50,468 nucleotides of DNA from an uncultured Vibrio sp. GTDB lineage: Bacteria > Pseudomonadota > Gammaproteobacteria > Enterobacterales > Vibrionaceae. Made by a program: the position numbers and the translations under genes. Of the stretch, positions 9,954 to 18,129 are shown in pieces. A model generated the notes under the pieces. That model saw only the letters and a program-made list of their open reading frames with translations. It searched no databases and had not been told where the DNA came from. Within the stretch, counting starts at the first letter, position 1, and each line of letters starts with the position of its first letter. The stretch lies in NCBI RefSeq assembly GCF_947488985.1, contig NZ_CANLBV010000024.1:1-50468 (forward strand), read 5' to 3'.

Positions 9954-11567
9954 ATGAACGCAAACCGAGAACATCAATGTGATGTATTAGTGGTAGGAAG
10001 TGGTGCAGCAGGCTTGTCATTAGCCTTACGCGTAGCAGAACATGCAAAAGTAATTGTATTAAGCAAAGGACCACGCAGCGAAGGGTCGACATATTATGCA
10101 CAAGGCGGTATTGCTGCAGTGTTCGATGAGTCGGACAGTATTGAGTCACATGTAGAAGATACTCAAATTGCTGGCGGTGGAATATGTGAAGAAGATACCG
10201 TTCAATTCATTGCTGAAAATGCAAAAGAGTGTGTGCAATGGCTGATTGATGGCGGTGTTCCATTTGATAAAGATGAGAACAGCACCGAAGGCCAGCCTAA
10301 GTATCACCTCACTCGCGAAGGCGGCCATAGCCACCGCAGGATCTTGCATGCCGCCGATGCAACGGGTATGGCGATGCAAACCTCCCTACAAGATAACGTG
10401 AATAACCACCCAAATATCGAGATCTTCGAACGCCATAATGCGTTGGATTTGATCACCGAAGATAAGATTGATGGTTCAAAAGACAAAGTTATCGGTGCCT
10501 ATATCTGGAACCGCAACCAAGAACACGTCGAAACCGTACGCGCTAAGTTTGTTGTGTTAGCCACCGGCGGCGCTTCAAAAGTTTACCAATACACCTCCAA
10601 CCCTGACGTCTCTTCTGGTGATGGTATAGCGATAGCTTGGCGTGCAGGTTGCCGCGTTGCGAACCTAGAGTTCAATCAATTCCACCCGACTTGCTTGTTC
10701 CACCCAGAAGCACGTAACTTCCTACTCACGGAAGCCCTACGTGGTGAAGGCGCTTATTTGCGTCGCCCTGATGGTTCTCGCTTTATGAAAGACTTCGATG
10801 AGCGTGGTGAATTAGCGCCACGTGACGTAGTAGCGCGGGCGATTGACTTTGAAATGAAACGTTTGGGCGCTGACTGCATGTATGTCGACATCAGCCATAA
10901 GCCTAAAGAGTTTATCACCGCGCATTTCCCTATGATCCACACTCGTTTGATGGACTTAGGCATCGACATGACCAAAGAGCCGATCCCTATCGTACCGGCA
11001 GCGCACTACACTTGCGGTGGTGTGATGGTCAATAAGCAAGGTCAAACCGACCTCACGAATCTGTATGCGATTGGTGAAGTAAGCTATACCGGCTTACACG
11101 GAGCTAACCGTATGGCGTCAAATTCACTGCTTGAGTGCGTGGTTTATGCGTGGGCAGCAGCAAAAGACATTGTTGAGAACATCGATCAATCTCAGCTATG
11201 TGCCGAGCTGCCAGCATGGGATGAGAGCCAAGTGACCAATAGTGACGAAGAGGTTATCATTCAACACAACTGGCATGAATTGCGTCTATTCATGTGGGAT
11301 TACATGGGGATTGTTCGAACCGATAAACGCCTCGAACGCGCACTGCGTCGCATTCAAATGCTGCAACAAGAAACCCATGAGTACTACAGCTACTTCAAGG
11401 TGTCGAATAACCTGCTAGAGCTACGTAATCTACTGCAAGTTGCAGAGCTGATGGTTCGTTGTGCTATGCAACGTAAAGAGAGTCGTGGCCTGCACTACAC
11501 CTTGGATTACCCAGAGCTGGCTGAAGATAGCGGACCTACGATCCTTACGCCAGCCAATCCGTCATAA
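9954..11567 (+). CDS. nadB: L-aspartate oxidase NadB
   Basis: FAD enzyme that oxidises L-aspartate to iminoaspartate, the first step of de novo NAD synthesis. The dinucleotide-binding motif GSGAAGL is at residues 15-21, and the succinate-dehydrogenase-like flavoprotein fold shows the [16 protein letters not shown] and [11 protein letters not shown] motifs. The start at 9954 (537 residues, [10 protein letters not shown]) lines up with the E. coli protein; an ATG three codons upstream at 9945 is possible. Sequence context gives no strong ribosome site for either. It is transcribed away from rpoE, as in other gamma-proteobacteria, and ends at a bidirectional terminator. Confidence 0.96.
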   Translation: MNANREHQCDVLVVGSGAAGLSLALRVAEHAKVIVLSKGPRSEGSTYYAQGGIAAVFDESDSIESHVEDTQIAGGGICEEDTVQFIAENAKECVQWLIDGGVPFDKDENSTEGQPKYHLTREGGHSHRRILHAADATGMAMQTSLQDNVNNHPNIEIFERHNALDLITEDKIDGSKDKVIGAYIWNRNQEHVETVRAKFVVLATGGASKVYQYTSNPDVSSGDGIAIAWRAGCRVANLEFNQFHPTCLFHPEARNFLLTEALRGEGAYLRRPDGSRFMKDFDERGELAPRDVVARAIDFEMKRLGADCMYVDISHKPKEFITAHFPMIHTRLMDLGIDMTKEPIPIVPAAHYTCGGVMVNKQGQTDLTNLYAIGEVSYTGLHGANRMASNSLLECVVYAWAAAKDIVENIDQSQLCAELPAWDESQVTNSDEEVIIQHNWHELRLFMWDYMGIVRTDKRLERALRRIQMLQQETHEYYSYFKVSNNLLELRNLLQVAELMVRCAMQRKESRGLHYTLDYPELAEDSGPTILTPANPS

Positions 11568-11569
11568 TA

Positions 11570-11648
11570 ATACCAATCGTAGTAAATAACTGATCACCCT
11601 AGCTTGTGAAAACGCTATTTCTGATCACTTACTTGCTGTGATTGGTAT
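11570..11648. repeat. 79-bp palindromic (MITE-like) intergenic repeat
   Basis: The outer arms ATACCAATC (11570-11578) and GATTGGTAT (11640-11648) are perfect inverted repeats. The arms continue inward to TGATCA on both sides, giving about 27 paired positions with five mismatches, around a 25-base centre. I recall similar ATACCAATC-bounded palindromes in intergenic regions of many Vibrio genomes, but I cannot verify copy number here. It lies just after the nadB stop and before the terminator. Confidence 0.6.
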
Positions 11649-11659
11649 AAGACACGATC

Positions 11660-11692
11660 AAAGAAAAGAGAGCCCAGCGCTCCCTTTTCTTT
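11660..11692. terminator. Bidirectional terminator between nadB and ygfX
   Basis: A long hairpin pairs AAAGAAAAGAGAGC (11660-11673) with its near-complement ending CTTTTCTTT (11692), with one mismatch and a loop of about five bases. Both strands end in T-rich arms, so it can stop nadB on the plus strand and ygfX on the minus strand. It overlaps the ygfX stop codon. Confidence 0.75.
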
Positions 11693-12116
11693 AGCGTTGG
11701 TGTTGCCGCTGAATGTGAGCTAAAAAGTGTCGATATTCACGCTCACGACAACTGTCTCGCCATAGTAATACCGAATGCCCACACCTAAATCGTAATTTAA
11801 CAAAGAATTGCGCCCAGATCGTATCAACGGACTTGAGAAAATAACGCTGATCATTAAGCCGAACCTCACCATCTTCTTGATAATCAAAACGACCATGAGC
11901 ACTGTTTACAATCACGTGATTAGTTTTGAACAAGTGGATGATTAACATTAAGCAATACAGGCTGACAGCAAGCGGAACAGAAGACAGGACGATCAAAAAC
12001 AAAAGGCACCCAAAAACCGTACCTTTAACAAATAATGCAGAATAGGAAGGGCTAAGCTGAAGCTTAACGAACCTTGCTGAGGTTGTGTGCAACAATTTTA
12101 TCAACCATTGATGCAT
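11691..12116 (-). CDS. ygfX: YgfX-family membrane protein (CptA-like)
   Basis: Small inner-membrane protein always found next to sdhE. A hydrophobic region at about residues 27-64 could form two membrane helices, followed by a cytoplasmic C-terminal part with conserved-looking tryptophans and arginines. The E. coli homologue was reported as the toxin CptA, acting on FtsZ and MreB, but that role is disputed. The first ATG (12116) gives 141 residues and a 53-base overlap with sdhE; a TTG near 12090 would give a shorter protein closer to the E. coli N terminus. The call rests on size, topology and the sdhE neighbour more than on strong motif similarity. Confidence 0.75.
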   Translation of the reverse strand: MHQWLIKLLHTTSARFVKLQLSPSYSALFVKGTVFGCLLFLIVLSSVPLAVSLYCLMLIIHLFKTNHVIVNSAHGRFDYQEDGEVRLNDQRYFLKSVDTIWAQFFVKLRFRCGHSVLLWRDSCREREYRHFLAHIQRQHQR

Positions 12117-12324
12117 GGCCTAAATTTTCACTGCGTCCATGCCCCATTACCCAAGAAAATAAATCGGGGTCATCGCACTCTAGTAGAGAAACAAACTCAC
12201 GCTGCTCCTGCTCTTGCAATGAATCAAAGCACTCTTCAAAAAATGGCATTATGACAACATCAAGCTCTAACATGCCGCGACGGCAACCCCATTTAATTCG
12301 TGCTTTCTGCTCTGCAGTATACAT
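12064..12324 (-). CDS. sdhE: FAD assembly factor SdhE
   Basis: Promotes covalent attachment of FAD to succinate dehydrogenase and fumarate reductase flavoproteins. The 86-residue protein carries the family RGxxE motif (in CRRGMLELD, about residues 14-22) and the acidic LLECDDPDLFSW block. The cptB name given to the E. coli gene came from a proposed toxin-antitoxin pair, but the flavinylation role is better supported. It overlaps ygfX downstream and is divergent from ygfZ, another protein linked to cofactor biology. Confidence 0.94.
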   Translation of the reverse strand: MYTAEQKARIKWGCRRGMLELDVVIMPFFEECFDSLQEQEQREFVSLLECDDPDLFSWVMGHGRSENLGHASMVDKIVAHNLSKVR

Positions 12325-12491
12325 TGGCTATCCTCACCGATAATGTTTCTTGCTCGAAGTGTAACAATTCATAAGCTCTGCAACTACTGTGTGAGTCACA
12401 GTCCCTATCTAAGCTCACAAAAAAACCTTGGCTGACAAAGAAACGGAACCGGATTAACATAGAGCCAAATAAAATGATTAGGAAAGATAAA

Positions 12492-13463
12492 ATGGATTGG
12501 AAAAACACCTTTCAGCCGCTCGCTCATACGCCAAATGAATCGTTTCCAGAACTGATGATGACCTACGTATCAGACTGGAGTGCAATCTCCATGCTAGGCG
12601 ATGACAAAAAGTCGTACCTGCAAGGCCAAGTAACGTGCGATGTCGTGACTCTTCCTAATAATGAATCCACATTAGGCGCACACTGTGATGCCAAAGGAAA
12701 AGTATGGAGCATCTTCCGTCTGTTCCACCACAATGGTGGCTATGCACTCATGCAGCCGAAATCCGCAATTGACGTTGAATTAGTCGAAATCAAAAAATAC
12801 GCGGTGTTCTCTAAGGTTGAAATTGAGCAAACCACCGACGTTGTGCTCGGCATTATGGGTACTGCCGCTGATCAATACATAGACTCGATTTCAGAAAGCC
12901 AAGGTAAGGTACGTACTATCTCTGGTGGCACTGCCGTTCAGGTCTCTGACCACCGCTGGGCTCTGCTTATTACCGAAGAAGCCGCTGAAGTCTTGGTATC
13001 GAACAGCTCGGCTGAAAAAGTAGCGCAAACGCTTTGGCAGTATCATGAAATTATCGATGCTCAGCCTAACCTAACCAAAGCAGAGCAAAATGAGCACATC
13101 CCTCAGGCACTTAACCTGCAAGCGATTGGTGGCATCAGCTTCACCAAGGGCTGTTACACGGGTCAAGAAACAGTAGCTCGTGCCAAGTATCGAGGCATGA
13201 ACAAGCGTGAAATGCGCATTGTTTCAGGACCAACGGCTGAAGTATTGTCTTTAGAAAGCTCGATTGAACTAGAGCGTAGCGTGGGTGAAAACTGGCGTGG
13301 CGCAGGCCGACTGTTAAACGTCTATCAATTTGCTGATCACCAAGCGATTGGCCTGATGGTACTGCCAAACAACCTTGACGATGATGTTCAGCTTCGATTG
13401 ACCGCACAGCCTGATCAAATATGGAATATCCTGCCACTGCCGTACAGCCTTGACGACGAGTAA
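12492..13463 (+). CDS. ygfZ: Folate-binding Fe-S/tRNA-modification protein YgfZ
   Basis: Tetrahydrofolate-binding protein of the GcvT-like family that supports some iron-sulfur enzymes, including the tRNA methylthiolase MiaB. The signature K-G-C-Y-x-G-Q-E is present with Cys221, matching the functional cysteine of the E. coli protein. I start at the ATG at 12492 (323 residues), which has AGGAAAG eight bases upstream; the first in-frame ATG at 12474 has no such site. It is divergent from sdhE. A YbaK-like gene follows four bases after its stop, so they probably share an mRNA. Confidence 0.94.
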   Translation: MDWKNTFQPLAHTPNESFPELMMTYVSDWSAISMLGDDKKSYLQGQVTCDVVTLPNNESTLGAHCDAKGKVWSIFRLFHHNGGYALMQPKSAIDVELVEIKKYAVFSKVEIEQTTDVVLGIMGTAADQYIDSISESQGKVRTISGGTAVQVSDHRWALLITEEAAEVLVSNSSAEKVAQTLWQYHEIIDAQPNLTKAEQNEHIPQALNLQAIGGISFTKGCYTGQETVARAKYRGMNKREMRIVSGPTAEVLSLESSIELERSVGENWRGAGRLLNVYQFADHQAIGLMVLPNNLDDDVQLRLTAQPDQIWNILPLPYSLDDE

Positions 13464-13467
13464 CTCT

Positions 13468-13929
13468 GTGGAAACCCTGATCACACAATGGCTGGATCAA
13501 CAGCAGGTGAATTATCGCCTGCTGATGCAAAGCAAACCCACCACCAGCATCGAAGATACCGCACTAGAGAGAGGCATTGACACCTCACAAATGGTCAAAT
13601 GCATCCTGCTCAAAGATATGGGTAACCAGTATGCGCTAGCCTGTACTGCAGGCGATCGCTCTGTCGACCCAAAGAAAGTGCGCTCGCTGCTAAACTGTCG
13701 CCGAATGACCTGTGTATCAGCTGCTGATGTTGAAACCATCACAGGTTTTAAAGTAGGGTGTGTTGGCCCTCTCGCTCTAAAAAGGCATATGCCGATCATT
13801 TTTGATCCATCCATTCAGAACAACTCGACCGTTACCATTAGCTCAGGTGACCGCATGGCTGGTATCGCCCTTGCCCTCGATGATCTTATGGCGCTTTGTG
13901 CTCCGCGCATTGCTGAGATCAGTCGATAA
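13468..13929 (+). CDS. YbaK/EbsC-family aminoacyl-tRNA deacylase-like protein
   Basis: Single-domain protein of the YbaK/ProX (INS-like) superfamily, whose members hydrolyse mischarged tRNAs such as Ala-tRNA(Pro) or Cys-tRNA(Pro). The motifs MVKCILLKD, DRSVDPKKVRSLL and GFKVGCVGPLAL fit the family fold. The best start is a GTG at 13468 (153 residues) with GAG seven bases upstream; a TTG at 13450, overlapping ygfZ, is also in frame. The substrate cannot be told from sequence, so I give no symbol. It is followed by a long gene-poor region. Confidence 0.8.
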   Translation: METLITQWLDQQQVNYRLLMQSKPTTSIEDTALERGIDTSQMVKCILLKDMGNQYALACTAGDRSVDPKKVRSLLNCRRMTCVSAADVETITGFKVGCVGPLALKRHMPIIFDPSIQNNSTVTISSGDRMAGIALALDDLMALCAPRIAEISR

Positions 13930-14084
13930 GCACTCCCAAAAGGCGAGTCGAGTCACAAAATAAAACCCATACTTTCATTGAGTACATATTTTTCGTGAGA
14001 CTTATCGTAATTAAACAACCCAACAAGTAAATTTCTAATCAAAATTAAGACATAAGTAGTCATTACTCGAAATGTGGGTTATTG

Positions 14085-14203
14085 TAAATTCACTGGCTAG
14101 CTTATAGGCAAATCAGTAATAGTGAATCCACTGAGTAATATCAGTATCCACTTTTGTGTAATGCATCTGTGACTATTCGCCCGTTTTAGACGGGCTTTTT
14201 TTT
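14085..14203 (+). ncRNA. Candidate small RNA ending at an orphan terminator
   Basis: A strong terminator (14179-14203) lies 250 bases after the nearest plus-strand stop, which suggests a separate short transcript. Two imperfect direct repeats sit just upstream (GTAATAGTGAATCCACT at 14116-14132 and GTAATATCAGTATCCACT at 14135-14152). A possible promoter has TTGTAA (14082-14087) and TATAGG (14103-14108), but the 15-base spacing is short. The 5' end is therefore a guess, and the terminator could instead serve the YbaK-like gene with a long 3' UTR. I do not recognise a named Vibrio sRNA. Confidence 0.3.
14179..14203 (+). terminator. Strong intrinsic terminator in the YbaK-like/68-aa gene gap
   Basis: GCCCGT (14179-14184) pairs with ACGGGC (14190-14195) around a five-base loop, followed by eight T residues (14196-14203). 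This is a textbook rho-independent terminator on the plus strand. Confidence 0.85.
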
Positions 14204-14441
14204 ATGCCTAAAATTTATGATTCGATTATACAAATAGAGAATCCCGCCTATTCTTATACTTGTAACATTATTAATGCTTAATAATGGATACGAAAGTTCA
14301 CTGCGTTTTCATCACTCACAATAAATTTGAGGAGAAGGTCACGTAAAAATAGATATTTACTGCAAAAAGTGTTTAGAACAGCACAAATATCTAATTAACG
14401 TCAACTCTACTGCATTTTACTCCATACTTATCACAATTATT

Positions 14442-14462
14442 ATCTCGGAGATTTTTTATAAT
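14442..14462 (+). promoter_or_regulatory. Probable promoter/operator of the 68-residue gene
   Basis: A perfect TATAAT (14457-14462) lies 33 bases before the ATG at 14495. The -35 match is poor (CAATTA or nearby). Just upstream of the -10 is the dyad ATCTC-G-GAGAT (14442-14452), positioned in the promoter spacer where a regulator could bind. The poor -35 would fit an activated promoter. Confidence 0.4.
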
Positions 14463-14494
14463 ATGCAGGCTAGGTAAATATAAGGATAACTATA

Positions 14495-14701
14495 ATGAGA
14501 CTGTTTAAGCGCTATACACCAGGTATGATAGCTAAACATGTAAGTCGACTTTTCAAAGGGCGAATCTACATTTACGGCGTAGGGAAATTTGAGTTTGATA
14601 ACGGTAAGCTTGTGCTGCCGGAACGAGCTGAAAAACGCCACTTTCAAACAGTGAAAGAGATCAATGGTGAGATTATGAAGCTACGCTGTGCATACGCTTA
14701 G
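14495..14701 (+). CDS. Unrecognised 68-residue basic protein
   Basis: I do not recognise a family. The protein is basic and rich in Lys and Arg, has no signal peptide or membrane segment, and contains two aromatic-rich strands (RIYIYGVGKFEF) with a single cysteine near the C terminus (KLRCAYA). An AAGGA ribosome site lies eight bases before the ATG, a TATAAT is upstream, and a perfect 18-bp terminator hairpin follows, so it looks like a genuine single-gene unit. Codon use is ordinary. It might bind nucleic acid or be a small regulator, but that is only a guess from charge and size. Confidence 0.75.
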   Translation: MRLFKRYTPGMIAKHVSRLFKGRIYIYGVGKFEFDNGKLVLPERAEKRHFQTVKEINGEIMKLRCAYA

Positions 14702-14722
14702 TTTGGCGATCTAACGAATTCG

Positions 14723-14762
14723 AAACGAAAAAGGGTTGGCTTATGCCAACCCTTTTTCGTTT
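14723..14762. terminator. Perfect bidirectional terminator
   Basis: An 18-bp perfect stem (14723-14740 with 14745-14762) closes a TTAT loop, with A-rich and T-rich outer arms. It can stop the 68-residue gene on the plus strand and ubiI on the minus strand. Confidence 0.9.
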
Positions 14763-14783
14763 AATGACTCTAAATCGTTACGA

Positions 14784-14818
14784 CATCAATAACGGAGCAT
14801 CTGGCTCCGCTATCGATG
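14784..14818 (-). other. Imperfect hairpin overlapping the ubiI stop
   Basis: CATCAATAACGGAGC (14784-14798) pairs with GCTCCGCTATCGATG (14804-14818) at 13 of 15 positions around ATCTG. It overlaps the last codons of ubiI and may protect the 3' end of the message. It has no T run, so it is not a terminator by itself. Confidence 0.4.
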
Positions 14819-16033
14819 CGTGACAGGACGCTTGGCTAAATCAGGAAGGTTGCCTGACAAACCTAATGCACGTTTCATGATTTCATCTTTGGCACCGGGT
14901 AGCTGACCAGCGAGCTTCATGCCAATACCTCGAATTAACTTCTTAGCTGGGTTATCGCCTTCAAACAGATCTTTAAAGCCCTGCATTGAAGCAATCATCT
15001 TCGCCGCCTCGGCTTTTCTCCAGCGCTCATAACCACGTAGGTTACGCTTGGTACCAATGTCCTCACCCGCAGCCCACAGCTTTAACAGCTCTTGCGCTAA
15101 ACTTGCAGCATCTAGTAGGCCAAGGTTCACGCCCTGCCCTGCTAACGGGTGAATGGTATGAGCAGCATCACCGACCAAAACCACACGATCAACAGCGAAG
15201 TCTCGTGCGTATCGCATGCGTAGTGGGAAAGCAAAACGGTCACCGACTACTTCGCACAATCCAAGCTTAGAGTCGAATTCAGCCGTGAGCTGCTTATTGA
15301 ATTCAGAGTCCGACATAGATACGAGATTCTCGGCACGATTAGGCTCGGTAGACCAAACAATCGAGCTCATGTTGCTCGGCTGCATTGGTAAGAATGCCAG
15401 TGGGCCTTGCGGTGTGAATATTTGACGGGCAACGCTGTGGTGCGGCTCTGTGGTTTTAATGTTCGCGACAATCGCACTGTGTCCGTAATCCCAATGTGTT
15501 AATGGGATGTCTTGCTGCTTACGAACCCAAGAATTTGCGCCATCCGCACCCACGACTAACTTGGCTGTCAGCGCCTGCCCATTATCGAGCGTTAACCATG
15601 CTTCACTCTCGCCCATCGCCATCGTTTTACACGTCGCGGGCATGTATAAGCTAACATTGTCTTGTTTTTTGATCTGATCAAGCAGCGCTAGCTGAATCAC
15701 ACGATTTTCAACAATATGACCGAGGTTAGGCTGAGCTAAACGCGTCGAGTCGAATTCTATACGAGCAAAGCTGTCTTGTTCCCATACTTCCATCGCTTGA
15801 TACGGTGCAGCACGCCTTTGTTCAATGCCTTGCCACGCGCCTAAATTACGTAGAATCATTTCACTAGAGCGGCTCAATGCTGAAACGCGAACATCGGGCA
15901 GTTCGCTAAGCCCCTCACTCGGTGCGCGACCTTCAATAACGGCGATTCGCAGGTCACTGTCTTTCAAAGCAGCAGCGAGAGATAGGCCAACCATGCCGCC
16001 ACCAATAATTGCGATATCAACACTTTGCATCAT
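14810..16033 (-). CDS. ubiI: 2-octaprenylphenol hydroxylase UbiI (VisC)
   Basis: FAD-dependent monooxygenase that adds the C5 hydroxyl in aerobic ubiquinone synthesis. The N-terminal GGGMVGL dinucleotide-binding motif, the middle VGADGANSWVR motif and the C-terminal GDAAHTIHPLAGQGVNLG motif are the three FAD and NAD(P)H signatures of the UbiH/UbiI/UbiF family. The protein aligns with E. coli UbiI through its C-terminal GMKLAGQLPG region, which separates it from UbiH. Two consecutive ATG codons begin it; the first (16033) has AAGG at better spacing. Length 407 residues. It lies 12 bases after ubiH and is probably in the same operon. Confidence 0.95.
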   Translation of the reverse strand: MMQSVDIAIIGGGMVGLSLAAALKDSDLRIAVIEGRAPSEGLSELPDVRVSALSRSSEMILRNLGAWQGIEQRRAAPYQAMEVWEQDSFARIEFDSTRLAQPNLGHIVENRVIQLALLDQIKKQDNVSLYMPATCKTMAMGESEAWLTLDNGQALTAKLVVGADGANSWVRKQQDIPLTHWDYGHSAIVANIKTTEPHHSVARQIFTPQGPLAFLPMQPSNMSSIVWSTEPNRAENLVSMSDSEFNKQLTAEFDSKLGLCEVVGDRFAFPLRMRYARDFAVDRVVLVGDAAHTIHPLAGQGVNLGLLDAASLAQELLKLWAAGEDIGTKRNLRGYERWRKAEAAKMIASMQGFKDLFEGDNPAKKLIRGIGMKLAGQLPGAKDEIMKRALGLSGNLPDLAKRPVTHR

Positions 16034-16045
16034 TATTTTTCTACC

Positions 16046-17224
16046 TTATCTTTCTACTAGGCCAAGCGTATGACGTAAGAGTGGACCCTTAAGAGGTGGG
16101 AGGTTATCAATTACAGCCAACCCAATATTACGCCCAATACGAGCGGTCATAAAATCGTTTGAGAACAAATGCACTAGGCTTGAAGTTAACGTGATCGTTG
16201 CCCCTCTGTCCTGCTCTCTGCGTTTTCTAAAATAAACAAGACCAGTATAGCGGCCCACATCGTCCAACTGGCGACACAACTCCTCCGCCAAGGAAGCCAC
16301 ATCTCGAATGCCGAGGTTAAAGCCTTGCCCCGCAATGGGGTGGAGCGTTTGTGCTGCATTACCAACAATGGCGAATCGATGAGATATATTTTGCTGGCGG
16401 TGACGAAGGATCAGTGGGTAACTCGCACGCTTGCCGACTTTCTCAAGTCGGCCAAGTCGCCAACCAAAGTCGCTCTGTAGCTGCTCCAGAAACTCATCAT
16501 CGTTGAAGGCCATCACCTTTTTCGCTTGCTCTGGTGGCAAACACCAAACCAGCGATAAACGGTTGTCACTCATTGGTAATAGAGCAACTGGCCCATGATG
16601 AGTAAAACGCTCAAACGCTCGACCTTGATGGGGTTCGCTCGCCACGATATTGGCAATCACAGCGACTTGTTCAAAGTCATGTTCACTCAGTGAAATATTG
16701 AGCTGCTGACAACAGGTTGAGATAGCCCCATCGGCCGCCACCAATAATTTAGTGGTGACGGTTTGCCCACTTGCTAGCTCGATGGTCGTCAGCGCTTGCG
16801 CTCGCTCAACCTGCGCTACCGAATCAGGACACAGCTGCGTGATCGCCGATTCAGACGTGAGCTTTTGCTGATAGATCCGCCCTACATCGGCTAATTCGAC
16901 TACATACCCCAGCGCATCGACAGTAAGCGCCTCACTGGAGATATCCGTCATCCCAGCATGGCCTCTATCTGATACATTAATTTCTTTAATCGGGGTAGCT
17001 ACCGGAGCGATAGATTGCCACAGGTGCAATGAATCCAGGATCTGCACCGTGCCATAAGACAAAGCGATCGAACGAGAGTCAAACCCAGGATGAGCTTGAT
17101 GATCAACCTGATAAGGCTCAACGACCGCTATCGACAACGAACCTTGGCTTAGGTGATTCAAGGCAAGGGCTAAGGTTGCCCCCGCCATTGCACCACCCGC
17201 AATTACAACATCATACTGAGCCAT
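16046..17224 (-). CDS. ubiH: 2-octaprenyl-6-methoxyphenol hydroxylase UbiH
   Basis: FAD monooxygenase for the C1 hydroxylation of the ubiquinone ring. It shows the AGGAMAGATLAL nucleotide-binding motif at the N terminus, a central AADGAISTC segment and the C-terminal GNAAQTLHPIAGQGFNLG motif, where GNAAQ (rather than GDAAH) is typical of UbiH. The second ATG at 17224 is five bases from GAGG, so I prefer it over the one at 17227; this gives 392 residues. It lies directly between ygfB and ubiI. The aminopeptidase gene pepP, which sits between ygfB and ubiH in E. coli, is absent. Confidence 0.95.
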   Translation of the reverse strand: MAQYDVVIAGGAMAGATLALALNHLSQGSLSIAVVEPYQVDHQAHPGFDSRSIALSYGTVQILDSLHLWQSIAPVATPIKEINVSDRGHAGMTDISSEALTVDALGYVVELADVGRIYQQKLTSESAITQLCPDSVAQVERAQALTTIELASGQTVTTKLLVAADGAISTCCQQLNISLSEHDFEQVAVIANIVASEPHQGRAFERFTHHGPVALLPMSDNRLSLVWCLPPEQAKKVMAFNDDEFLEQLQSDFGWRLGRLEKVGKRASYPLILRHRQQNISHRFAIVGNAAQTLHPIAGQGFNLGIRDVASLAEELCRQLDDVGRYTGLVYFRKRREQDRGATITLTSSLVHLFSNDFMTARIGRNIGLAVIDNLPPLKGPLLRHTLGLVER

Positions 17225-17248
17225 CATGACCTCAAAGCAACCAGCGGA

Positions 17249-17824
17249 TTAATGAAGGGTTGGAACCGCATCTTCAGATGGGCGTGCACCAAATTCAGCA
17301 TGAATCGTTAGTGCACACGCTTTTACGTGCTCAATAACATGTTCTAGAAGCTGCGCTTGCTCTTCTAGATCATCTTTTTCGTCAATGCCTAGCTTGGCCA
17401 TCTCTTCAAGATCCGCTAATGCTTCTTTGGTGCCTTCAGACGCTTTGTTCAATTGAGCGCCCACCAGACCTAAACCAGAAATGAAATGGTTAATCCAATC
17501 AGAAACGCCGTCAGCAAGATCAAACAAGCTTGCACTAGCGTCTTCATCAGGCAATAGCATAGACAGCTCCATACCTGAACCCGTGATTTCACTGGTCGTC
17601 ACTTTTAATGTCGCTTCTGCTAGCGTTAACGCGCGATCGGGCCACCCCATGCCTTCATTGGTATAATCAAAGATCAGGGGTTGCCAACTTTTATCTGCAA
17701 GGCTTAAGCCCCCGCTTAACATACCCGTTAATAGCCCATGCATCTCAGCAGGGGTTACGGCTAAACTTGCCGATTGAAGTTCAGTCGCAACGGTTAGGTA
17801 ATCAGGTAAAGTCATTTCGCTCAT
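17249..17824 (-). CDS. ygfB: UPF0149 family protein YgfB
   Basis: Cytoplasmic all-helical protein of the UPF0149/YecA-like family. It has the [12 protein letters not shown] motif at about residues 22-33 and the [11 protein letters not shown] segment in the middle, both shared with E. coli YgfB, and ends in the same short PTLH tail. Length 191 residues is usual. In Pseudomonas, YgfB is reported to affect antibiotic-response genes; its role in vibrios is unknown. It heads the ygfB-ubiH-ubiI run and is divergent from zapA. Confidence 0.9.
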   Translation of the reverse strand: MSEMTLPDYLTVATELQSASLAVTPAEMHGLLTGMLSGGLSLADKSWQPLIFDYTNEGMGWPDRALTLAEATLKVTTSEITGSGMELSMLLPDEDASASLFDLADGVSDWINHFISGLGLVGAQLNKASEGTKEALADLEEMAKLGIDEKDDLEEQAQLLEHVIEHVKACALTIHAEFGARPSEDAVPTLH

Positions 17825-18129
17825 CAGATAGCTCGCTCAGTTATTCTTTATTTCGATAGTATAATCGTACCACTTCACCCCAATTCTGGTAAGCATCGAT
17901 CCCGAGCAATTAAACCAGGAGTGACTAACGATTGGTCAATTTGGTGAATTACTGTGTGCTCAAGCTCTCATTTACACACAGTCACTCTGAAAAGCTTGAA
18001 TCTTAATAGCGGTTTACCTATAGTTTCCCCTCAGAGGAAATGGCTTCCTCATCGGTACTTGCACTTTTACTTTTTCAAAATGATAAAGGGCAACAGCATT
18101 AAAATAGTGCGTTAAAGAGTTCATCCATC
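17825..18129. promoter_or_regulatory. Divergent ygfB/zapA control region
   Basis: No ORF is credible in these 305 bases. A plausible zapA promoter has TTGCAC (18059-18064), a 16-base spacer and TGATAA (18081-18086). A perfect 6-bp dyad, GAGGAA/TTCCTC (18034-18050), lies just upstream. The ygfB promoter could not be located. Confidence 0.35.

Larger units (their letters stand above)
13930..14494. other. Gene-poor 565-bp region
   Basis: It holds the candidate sRNA and its terminator, two short ORFs described under findings (14284-14346 and 14343-14477), and a probable promoter for the downstream 68-residue gene. Base composition is clearly more AT-rich than the flanking genes. No recognisable full-length gene is present. 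Confidence 0.5.

Noticed and set aside
11691..12324. ygfX-sdhE as a CptAB toxin-antitoxin module
   Set aside because: sdhE is better explained as a flavinylation factor and the toxin claim is disputed, so I do not annotate a toxin-antitoxin system.
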